A stretch of 64,000 bases of DNA from Macrostomum hystrix (taxonomy: Eukaryota; Platyhelminthes; Macrostomidae), in assembly GCA_950097015.1 (NCBI GenBank), contig CATNEN010000007.1, positions 3,286,001 through 3,350,000 on the forward strand. Direction: 5' to 3'. Position 1 is the first letter of the stretch. Every line of letters starts with the position of its first letter. This document shows positions 57,901 to 64,000 of this stretch, piece after piece. The position numbers were made by a program, and so were the translations under genes. The notes under the pieces are model-generated. The model was not told where the DNA came from, searched no databases, and saw only the letters and a list, made by a program, of their open reading frames with translations.

Positions 57901-59514
57901 TCAGAGAGGTGAGTAGAGACTAGATCAGAGAGAGCGGAGAGACTAGATCAGGCTATGTGCAGGCAGCATTGCACGGCCTGTCACTCACTGCAAAGCAATG
58001 CCGCTGTTCCAGTCTGTGGTGAAATTGTTGATGGTGAGGTCTGGCAGTACGGCCTGCACCCAGCAGAGCATCAGCTTCTTAGACGGTATCTTGGAGGTCT
58101 TGCCAATCTGGTATTTGAGAATCATGTGCCACACCAGGCCCAGGATCAGTTTGATGTTCTCCTTCACAATGTCTTCGGCGCCTGCAGTGCGGAGTTTCAG
58201 TTGAATTGTGCTTGAACTGACGGTAAATCCAGATTACCTTCCCTTCTCTACCGGGCCATTGTTCTGCGCGAGGATCTCTTCCTCATTAAAAATTAATTAA
58301 CTTCCCAAACCCCTGTGCCACTGCAGTCGCGTCAGGTCAATCAGCAGTTGAGTTTGAGTTTCTTTTCATATAAAGTATATATGAAATACCACGGGCGTTG
58401 TAGTAGTGAAGGTAAGGCGAAAGTAACTACAGCTGTGCCTCGTGTGTTAGTGCTTTAGCTCAGTTCAACAAAACCCCTGCATGTTGTGTACCGTTTGTGT
58501 GTGTGCGTATACTGTAATATGTGCTCAATACACTCTCGCACTAATAAACCAATGCCCTGTTCTGTGGAGCACAAACAGTCAGCTGGTGGAGGTGGCGGAG
58601 GTTGTGGGGCGGACTCGGCTCCGATCAGGGGAAAGAAGAAAGAAATAGAAAATTAAAAGTGCAGCCGGGAGTTGACGCCCAGCACGAACACACTCGTTCC
58701 TGTGCTCTCCCTTCACTCCTTCTCACACTGCTGTGAAAACTCGGGTAGAGGCTCTTCAGGACCGAATGCAGCGAGACAAAATTTTCATTAGCTGTCTAAT
58801 TTTGTCTCTCAGATTTGAAGCCGTTTCAAATTGGTGACGCCCCGCGCTACTGGAGCGTGTGATTGCCTTGAACAGGAATAATACTAATCTTGTAATACTC
58901 ACAGGAGGGCTGTGGGTCATAGCACATCATTTGGTGACACTAGACCCGCAGCCAGCGAGGAGGCAATTCTGTTCATTTCGCTGACTCCTGAGCACACACG
59001 CACACAGGTGTGTACGAGTCGAGTATCTACCCAGACTTTCTCATCGTCAGGCAGTGTACACTTTCACTGTCCCTTAGAGGTTGGCCCTTAATATCGCAAA
59101 CTGCACGACAAGCCCTCAAGCCTTCTCTCCGCGGCTGCGCCCCAAATGAATGTGGCCTCTCAAGAATTTACCAATATTGACCAGCCGGACATTGTCCTCG
59201 GCCAGGGCCTGCAGCGCCAAGTTGATATTCTCAAGTCGGTGATGCTCAGTCAGCGGCTTGTTGAGCCGGCCCAGCTTCCTATTCTGCAGGACCTCCACTA
59301 GGGGCACCAGTTTTGTGCCGTCACCGAAGCCGGTGACCAAAGAATCGATTGGCTCCTTGCCGGCTGTGCTGAGGTTCTGATTGACCCAGTTCAGGAAGGT
59401 GTTTGCCTGCATGTCCACCCACTCGCCCTCCATGCTGCCTAATAGGGCGATGGCTGTGTGGCCCTCCGGACTGCGCGGATCCGGACTGGCCGGTGAGTCA
59501 GGCAGGGTTGCCAT
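36793..59514 (-). CDS. jbug: Jitterbug-type filamin: three CH domains and ten filamin repeats
   Basis: Exons on the minus strand: 59514-59172, 58181-57989, 55072-55007, 54619-53589, 43350-43076, 42532-42352, 41230-40676, 39149-38477, 38126-37618, 37031-36793 (4065 nt, 1354 residues; every junction in phase). CH1 is in exons 1-2 (NTFLNWVNQNL, ENIKLILGLVWHMILKYQI) and CH2 in exons 2-4 (NFTTDWNSGIAL, ALLNYCEPG, FGVPQIMQAEDL). A third CH domain lies in exon 4 (NFTTDWVNGEVLCSLLRAMG, VDYLGVMAYAARL). A proline hinge follows, then ten immunoglobulin-like filamin repeats with GSPF ends. Classical filamins have two CH domains; three is the Drosophila jitterbug arrangement. It is expected to crosslink or anchor cortical actin. 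The protein ends VFDF after repeat 10. An acceptor-like CACTCAG lies about 20 nt before the ATG. Intron 4 (43351-53588) holds two Helitrons, and intron 3 (55073-57988 on the map, between exons 2 and 3) holds the ribozyme SINE. Confidence 0.9.
37095..37600. repeat. 15-bp minisatellite in filamin intron 37032-37617
   Basis: About 33 copies of CAGTCACCCACCTCT-like units. On the gene strand the unit reads GAGGTGGGTGACTG, close to the intron's own exon/donor sequence AGAGGTGAGCAG, so the array may have grown from the splice donor. Confidence 0.9.
38150..38275. repeat. 11-bp minisatellite in filamin intron 38127-38476
   Basis: About eleven copies of GTGGTTGCTAT/GTGGTTGCTGT. The remainder of the intron is unique. 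Confidence 0.88.
39185..39810. repeat. 21-bp minisatellite in filamin intron 39150-40675
   Basis: About 30 copies of CTCACTCTCTACTCAGTACTG with small insertions (CAGAGTACTG). It starts about 35 bp from the 3' splice site on the gene strand. Confidence 0.92.
40375..40635. repeat. 22-bp minisatellite in the same filamin intron
   Basis: About eleven copies of ATTGATAGATCGGGTGAGTT(GG), ending about 40 bp from the donor at 40675. So one intron carries two unrelated arrays, one near each splice site, with about 560 bp of AT-rich sequence between. Confidence 0.9.
41283..41530 (-). mobile_element. tRNA-derived SINE-like element
   Basis: The minus strand carries an A-box-like CAGCCTAGTGC (41513-41523) and a perfect B box GGTTCGATTCC (41469-41479). 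The B box sits in a T arm with a five-pair stem (TTGGG/CCCAA). A GTCG/CGAC anticodon-like stem lies between. A tail follows with TGTTAAATGGGTACC and two AGCTG/CAGC inverted words. It sits in filamin intron 41231-42351. It is not a functional tRNA: the acceptor stem is not complete. Confidence 0.65.
41777..41801. repeat. Direct repeat left of array, contains GTCACGTGAC
   Basis: TCTGTCACGTGACTAAG followed by TTCAGCCA. The 17-bp word is identical at 42298, on the other side of the 21-bp array. GTCACGTGAC is a palindromic E-box. Confidence 0.75.
41830..42250. repeat. 21-bp minisatellite in filamin intron 41231-42351
   Basis: About 20 copies of GGGGGCACCACTATACCACA(C), with 20-bp variants lacking one G. 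Bounded by the two GTCACGTGAC direct repeats. Confidence 0.92.
42298..42321. repeat. Direct repeat right of array, contains GTCACGTGAC
   Basis: Second copy of TCTGTCACGTGACTAAG, followed by CTGAGCCA, 30 bp from the donor at 42351. Confidence 0.75.
42780..43060. repeat. 22-24-bp repeat in filamin intron 42533-43075
   Basis: About ten imperfect copies around CCTGTTAGACAAGGTCTAGT. Divergence between copies is higher than in most arrays here. Confidence 0.75.
43351..44460. other. AT-rich 3' part of large filamin intron
   Basis: Low-complexity AT-rich DNA next to the acceptor of exon 5. One 74-residue minus-strand frame (44195-44419, ATG to TAA) has an acidic tail (VDEDPESESAEF). I do not recognise it and cannot tell it from chance. 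Confidence 0.4.
44465..44560. repeat. Short tandem repeat GGATTGCTAGTCTATCCCAT
   Basis: Three imperfect copies of about 47 bp, each with GGATTGCTAGTCTA. It directly precedes a tRNA-like sequence. Confidence 0.6.
44570..44720 (+). mobile_element. tRNA-like (probable SINE) fragment
   Basis: TAGCCCGGTCT (A-box-like) is followed 45 nt later by GAGTTCGAATCTGCACC (B-box-like). The rest of a cloverleaf is poor. Probably a tRNA-derived repeat head; it could be coincidence. Confidence 0.4.
45375..47540. repeat. 23-bp minisatellite of Helitron copy A
   Basis: About 94 copies of a 23-bp unit, GAGTCTGAATCATGGCTAAA plus CCA, with recurring variants (GATCTTGAATC, GCGTCTTAATC, TACACCAGAG) whose order repeats in larger blocks. 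Confidence 0.92.
47541..49755. repeat. 18-bp minisatellite of Helitron copy A
   Basis: About 120 copies of AACTGGGGGATCATTGTC. Large blocks are duplicated (for example around 48280-48680 and 48960-49410). Both strands are open over hundreds of codons because the unit is 18 bp without stops; these are not genes. Confidence 0.92.
50450..52268. repeat. 23-bp minisatellite of Helitron copy B
   Basis: About 79 copies of the unit seen in copy A, sharing the order of many variants with it. Confidence 0.92.
52269..53470. repeat. 18-bp minisatellite of Helitron copy B
   Basis: About 66 copies of the AACTGGGGGATCATTGTC unit, including the same irregular first block (CACGGGGAAACATCACC) as copy A. Confidence 0.92.
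54968..54997. repeat. (CAG)10 microsatellite just inside a filamin intron
   Basis: Ten CAG triplets on the plus strand (CTG on the gene strand), starting about 10 nt after the donor of the 66-nt exon 55072-55007. Confidence 0.9.
56101..56465 (-). mobile_element. Hammerhead-ribozyme SINE / retrozyme-like repeat
   Basis: A 336-bp unit: GGACACTGCCCATTGAAT at about 56100 recurs at about 56436, so one full copy and the start of a second are present inside the GA-rich minisatellite. The minus strand carries an A box TAGCCTAATGG (56250-56260), a hammerhead ribozyme (56186-56238) and a B box GGTTCGAATCC (56173-56183). RNA polymerase III boxes flanking a type I hammerhead are the layout of the schistosome Sm-alpha-type repeat. 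It has no coding capacity. Confidence 0.8.
56186..56238 (-). ncRNA. Type I hammerhead ribozyme
   Basis: On the minus strand CTGATGA is followed by stem II GCTC/GAGC closing the loop CAATAA, then GAAAC. A minimal stem III (CGCG) and the cleavage triplet GTC come next. Stem I pairs ACTCTA with TGGAGT (six pairs including one G.T), with an internal loop and an outer GGC/GCC helix. All invariant core bases are present. The very short stem III suggests it works best as a dimer or with loop contacts, as reported for SINE-type hammerheads. Self-cleavage itself is inferred. Confidence 0.85.
58182..59171. other. Filamin intron 1, no clear feature
   Basis: Unique sequence without a minisatellite. AATTGGTGACGCCCCG (about 58829) after a possible AATAAA (58543) recalls an LTR end plus primer-binding site, but no partner LTR or coding remnant is visible. 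Confidence 0.4.
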
Positions 59515-60398
59515 GCGAGTTGCTGCTGCTGCTGCTGAGTGGCAATCTATAATAGAAACCGTTTGTGTGCATATTCGAATGCACGTTTATTAATTTAGTA
59601 TTTCTGGCTTCCAATTTTTTTACTTGTGAAGTTTTATTATAAGAAAGGGACGATAAAGCATATGATAAAAAATTGTAGTCTAGTGTATCATACTACACTG
59701 AGCTAAATTAGCAGAAAATATTTTGAAAATAAAAAAGAAGAAAATTATAAAGCAGATTCACAGTTAAATTAAAAATATGTGCCAGTTTTATTTACAACTA
59801 GTTATTTTATAAAACAAAATAAATTTTGCCTGCACATATGTATATCTAGACCCGAAATATAAGACATTTTCAAAACGGTTTCGTGTTCTAAAATTCTTTT
59901 TAAATGATTCGAAAACTAATATATTGTTTGCATCATTAATGTTACGACAACGCAACTTTCAATGAAATAATAGTTAGGGAAGAATATACAGCAAGGTATC
60001 AGTTATCTCACCTGTTCGTCAAAAGAACTCGATCGTCAAGTTTTACGGTCACGCTCTCAAAAAGAAACTCAGAAACAATAGAGAAACTGAATTGTCGCCA
60101 ATTTGCATTAACAAACTTAAGACAGATTTAAACAAAAATAGTATTATCCACACTAACTTATGAGCAAAAACGTCTTGCAATAACTTATAGCTAAGAAATT
60201 TTATTTTATAAGTTTTTTTATTTTGTTTTGGTACAATTTCCTTCTGTTGTTAGCCACAGGCTTCATATGAAAAAATTAATATTGCAATTTGTATAATTAT
60301 TGTAGAATCACAATAAATTCTGCTGCAAACGTTTCCTTTCAAAACAATAATTCTCCTTACCCTTGTTTCAACAGGTTGTATCATTACAAATGCATTAA
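59515..60398. promoter_or_regulatory. Shared upstream region of divergent filamin and LRR genes
   Basis: About 880 bp of AT-rich DNA between two start codons on opposite strands, so both promoters should lie here. A CAG/CTG-rich leader lies next to the filamin ATG. Before the LRR gene's ATG an acceptor-like TTTCAACAG lies 25 nt upstream. I see no specific element. Confidence 0.4.
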
Positions 60399-63300
60399 AT
60401 GCCCGTCGGTGCCAACAAAAAAGGAAAAGGAACGGGTGGAAAGGGGGGAAAGAAGAAAGGTGCATCAGATGTAAGTCATTAAGAGCTTTGCTTATTACAA
60501 TTGGATGTTGGGTTGGGCTATGTGTTTTTAGCAAGAATAAAATTTCAATAAATACTATTTTTAGCTTTAAGTAAATGTATATGTTCATAACATCATCTGT
60601 ATCAAGTTAACAGTTTATTGTTTTTTAAAAATGATGAACATTATACAACATTTTTTCACCATTTAATTACATCAGTGAAATACTGAAATCTGATCATAAT
60701 TCTATATAACATATAGTATTTATAGTTACATTATAATAGTTATTCTAATACAAAATAGTATCATATAGTGTATTAAGTTTATAGTATAGTATACTAATGT
60801 ACCATAGATATGTTCTTTACTGAAAGTATTGAGTGAATGAAAACTTTTTTAACTAGCACTATTAGGAAAACTCTTTTTTTCCTAGACGGGCTTCATACGA
60901 GCTAGAACTTCGTTTCCGACAATAAATTCATAGCGATTTTTTTCTGCGTTAGTTCAGTCTTTCATCTCTAACTGATGCCACGCATCCATGTATAGTTATA
61001 TACAAGTTGTACTTATGCTTTGCTTTGTGTTACAAATATTATAAATAAACAGAACAAACCTGCGCATCATTCTCCACCAGGGCCTGTCAGTGGATCCAGT
61101 GAAGCTGATGAAGCAGGTCCTGGCTGAGTATGAGCTGAAGTGCGCAGAGTTGGTTAGCGGAGTCTGCCCCAGCGTCCGGCTGGCCATGCGAGAGTGCATC
61201 GAGCAAGAGAAGCTGCTGTCTAAGGTTGGTTTAGCTATATTACTTGTATTTTGATCAATAAGATATCAGGCCAGCAGCCCCTTGTAAATATTCGGCCACA
61301 ATACAATAACACCCAATGGTAAATATTTTTTCATTTCATAAAAAAAACTCGGTCAGTTCATCGTGTGCCCGCGCGATCGCAGCGAGTATGTGAAATGGGC
61401 AGACGAGGATCTCATCGCCATGTTCGGCCCACCGGAGGCGCAGAAAACGCCGGAGAAGAAAAAGAAGCCGACTTCGGCCGGCTCCGGACGGTCGCGCTCT
61501 CGCAGCCAGTCGCGCCGGCGCGCCCAGAAGAAAGGCGAGCCGGCCAGCGGCCAGGTACTGATTGATCGATTTGTGAAGAAGGAGCCGCCGCCGGCGGAGC
61601 CTCGCCCCCTAGTCCGGGTGCGGCCACTCATGGAGGCCTTGCGGGCCAAGCGATACACCGGAATTGCTGCGCTCTACGTGTGGGACATTTGCCTGGACCT
61701 CATGGAGCTCAACTCCATTGTGAGTTGGGGCCGGACAGATGGACGGACAGATATTGGGAACTGGGAGACAGACAGACACCCAGAAATGAAATTTAGACAC
61801 CCAGAACTAACAGTCAGACTTCTAGAGCTGACAGACAGACACCTAGAACTGACAGTCAGACACCTAGAACTGACAGTCAGACACCTAGAACTGACAGTCA
61901 GACATCTAGAACTGACAGTCAGACACCTAGAACTGACAGTCAGACACCTAGAACTGACAATCAGACACCTAGAACTGACAGACCTAACACAATCACGACT
62001 CCCCGTTGTCCCCAGTCGAGCCTCATCGGCAAGGGCTTCTACAACCTCACCAAGCTGGAGCTGCTGGACTGTCTGCTGCAGCCGGACACGCTGCGAACGT
62101 TTGGCGACTCGACCCGGGCCTGCCGCACCCTCACTGAGATTGTGCTGGACTTTAATGAGTAAGTGCGGATGTGATTTCTTGCCCATTTTAACAAGTCCGT
62201 TATAACAAATATTTTCTCTTAAAAATTCAGATTCTCAGATGAGGGATGCAAAGAACTCTGCCTTGGCTTAATTGGCAATAAATACTTAAAGACACTCAGC
62301 TTGTGCTACTGCGATCTCACCTACCTCAGCGGGAAATGCCTGGGTACTTTGGTGTCTCAGTCGGCTGTAGTGTAAGTCGCATTTTCATTGCCCTTCAACT
62401 TGCCTTTTTAGCAATTTTTTTACGAACGACTTTTCATATTAATCACCATAAAATTCACGGACAGTGACCTCTTTCTTGACGGCAACGAATTGGAAGCTGA
62501 GGGAGTCATCTATCTGGTGGATGCTCTCGCCGACTACGCTGAAGACGAGGCCAAGCGACGAGAAGAGGAAGCTCAGCGCAAGCTTCAGGAGGCCGCCGAG
62601 AAAGCCCTGCAGAGTGAGCCGCCCGGGTTGGGAATTAAATGATTTTATAAATAGTTTTCAGGCTAGCTTGTTTTTTTCAAGGTCTTTCTTGCCCCTGATT
62701 GGCTGGAATCCCTGGCCTAAGTATGGGTTCTTTTTTCAGACCTGTATCTAGCCGCTGATTGGCTGGCACTTATGCGCCACCTAGCGCTTTCTTTTCTGTG
62801 CTCTATCTAGCCGCTGATTGGCTGGAATCCCCGGCATGGGCGCATATTGTTTTCTGAGCCCGATCTAGCCTCTGATTGGCTGGCACCCTTCTCGTAAAGT
62901 AGGGCATTCACTTGACTATTATAACCTGCTGATTGACTAACCCTGGCGTATTTATTAGTCTGGATTAAGGGTAGCCTTATTTAGCCGCAAACATTCTGAC
63001 ACCCTGCCAGGAATTGGTTTGTTACCAGTCCTTATCTTGTCCCCCAATTAGCTGGTAGCCTATTGTTTTCATCAGACTGGAATAAATTAGCCCTGTTTTC
63101 CCGAGAGGCATTGAGGTTTTTCTAACTGGATTATTCGCTGGCTAAACTGCTAGATAGCCACTCATGCCTAAAACAAACAAAATTGCTTCTATTAAAGAAT
63201 AAGGGGACTAACCATGCAACAAATAATATATTCTTGCACTTTCAGCCACAAAGAATCCTTACCACTACGAAACATCCAGGCGTAGCATTGGCAGTGCGAG

Positions 63301-63706
63301 TTTTATCTGTTTTAATTTCATGTTTTGTTTATCATTTTCAGTTATTTTTGTTTTATTCCTTTCAACAAATAAGTTTTTTATTAGATTTTTTGCCGGACGT
63401 GTCTAAAAGTCAGCTGGAACTCCTTTACTAAAAATATTTTAGTTTTTGCAACTTGAAGTTATGCAAAAGTTATGCACGCCAGGAATTTTCAAAGATTTTT
63501 CTTTCATGCTACTGCAAGTAGCAATAAACTAATTAATTGGTCCATTGTTCAATGAATGCCTTAAAAACCGTTTTCAGGCGCCTCAGAGGCGAAGCCCGAT
63601 TCCGCTGCGTCATCCAAGAAGGGCGGCAAAAAGGGCGGCAAAAAGGGCGGCAAAAAGGGCGGCAAAAAGGGCGGAAAGAAGGGCGGAAAGAAGAAAGGAA
63701 AGAGAG
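60399..63706 (+). CDS. RNI-type leucine-rich-repeat protein with Lys/Gly tails, 3'-truncated by window
   Basis: Exons 60399-60470, 61081-61224, 61357-61719, 62016-62158, 62231-62371, 62465-62613, 63578-63706 (380 residues so far, phases consistent; the last donor at 63707 leads beyond the window). The N-terminus is Lys/Gly-rich (KKGKGTGGKGGKKKG). A helical conserved block follows (LMKQVLAEYELKCAELV, SVRLAMRECIEQEKLL), then FIVCPRDRSEYVKWADEDL and an RS/KK-rich linker. Ribonuclease-inhibitor-type repeats come next (LTEIVLDFNEFSDEGCKEL, LKTLSLCYCDLTYLSGKCL, VVDLFLDGNELEAEGVIYL). A charged coiled coil (AKRREEEAQRKLQEAAEKAL) and a KKGG repeat follow. I recognise the fold but not the family; a ciliary or cytoskeletal LRR protein is a guess. 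Confidence 0.82.
61770..61985. repeat. 21-bp minisatellite in LRR-gene intron 61720-62015
   Basis: About nine copies of AGACACCTAGAACTGACAGTC. The array begins about 50 nt after the donor and ends about 30 nt before the acceptor, filling the intron. Confidence 0.9.
62680..62945. repeat. Diverged repeat carrying CTGATTGGCTGG, intron 62614-63577
   Basis: Four to five spaced copies of CCGCTGATTGGCTGG(A/C) with TCTAGCC upstream, about 60-65 bp apart. Each holds an inverted CCAAT box. The remaining intron shows no feature. Confidence 0.65.
63625..63700 (+). repeat. Coding 12-bp repeat giving a KKGG tract
   Basis: Six AAGGGCGGCAAA-like 12-mers inside the last visible exon encode KKGG repeats; synonymous changes are few, so the expansion looks recent. 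Confidence 0.85.
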
Positions 63707-63819
63707 GTGAGTGAGGCGTTTCCTGGGTGTTTTTTTACTTTCTCGGAATGCTTGATTCGTAAAATTCTCGCCAACCTGGACGATTCAAATCTGATAATCC
63801 CGAATTCCTTATTTGAGTC

Positions 63820-64000
63820 CTGACACCCTGAAATTCCCGACATCCTGAAAGTCCCGACACTCTAAAAACCCTGACACCCTGAAATTCCTGACACCCTGAA
63901 AGTCCTGACACTCTAAAAAACCTGACACCCTGAAAGTCCTGAGACCCTGAAAACCCTGACACCCTGAAAGTCCCGAGACCCTGAAAGTCATGACACTCTA
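63820..64000. repeat. 17-bp minisatellite at right edge
   Basis: About ten copies of GACACCCTGAAAGTCCT, starting about 110 nt after the donor at 63707 and running off the window. Confidence 0.88.

Larger units (their letters stand above)
55560..57950. repeat. GAGACTAGATCAGAGAG minisatellite in filamin intron 55073-57988
   Basis: Some 2.2 kb of 15-23-bp units built on AGACTAGATCAGAGAGAG with CGG, AGA and GGTGAGTAG variants, interrupted by the ribozyme repeat at 56101-56465. A segment near 56643 recurs near 57134 (about 491 bp later) in the same variant order. Confidence 0.92.

Noticed and set aside
58310-58960. Degenerate LTR plus primer-binding site in filamin intron 1
   Set aside because: AATTGGTGACGCC and an AATAAA are suggestive, but no second LTR, target duplication or coding remnant is visible.

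Overview
This is a eukaryotic window from an animal (metazoan) genome. Exons are GC-rich, with consistent GT-AG phases, and are set in AT-rich intergenic DNA. All five protein genes belong to animal families. The organism is probably a lophotrochozoan, and most likely a flatworm of the Macrostomum kind. That placement is an inference from the three-CH 'jitterbug' filamin, a type I hammerhead ribozyme inside a tRNA-like repeat (a schistosome-type arrangement), and the extreme minisatellite content of the introns; nothing here proves the species.

Layout. (1) 1-12804, minus strand: the 5' and central part of a supervillin gene, 13 exons, with the C-terminus beyond the left edge. (2) 12805-17370: intergenic. 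(3) 17371-19083, plus strand: a single-exon C2H2 zinc-finger transcription factor with a BCL11-type N-terminus. (4) 20739-34868, plus strand: STK11IP (LKB1-interacting protein), 9 exons. Its intron 2 is almost entirely a 20-bp minisatellite, and its intron 6 holds a complete, young Ty3/gypsy element in antisense. (5) 36793-59514, minus strand: a jitterbug-type filamin with three CH domains and ten filamin repeats, 10 exons. One intron holds two head-to-tail Helitron-like elements (about 8.8 kb in all). Another holds a hammerhead-ribozyme SINE inside a minisatellite. (6) 60399 to the right edge, plus strand: the start of an RNI-type leucine-rich-repeat gene, divergent from the filamin gene across about 0.9 kb.

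Exon models were built by hand from homology, splice signals and reading phase. In all three large genes every junction closes in frame: the filamin exons sum to 1355 codons, STK11IP to 1230 codons, and the supervillin part to 4697 nt. Two of the genes encode actin-binding scaffold proteins (supervillin, filamin), one an LKB1/endolysosomal scaffold and one a nuclear factor. There is no operon logic; the genes look like independent neighbours.

The striking feature is non-coding. Most introns longer than about 300 bp are filled by a minisatellite private to that intron (units 11-44 bp), often starting within tens of bases of the 5' splice site. Long open frames inside these arrays are artefacts of repetition. 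The mobile fraction comprises one Ty3/gypsy element with an in-frame loss of the integrase core, a pair of non-autonomous Helitrons that carry minisatellites, two tRNA-derived SINE-like copies, and one hammerhead ribozyme repeat.
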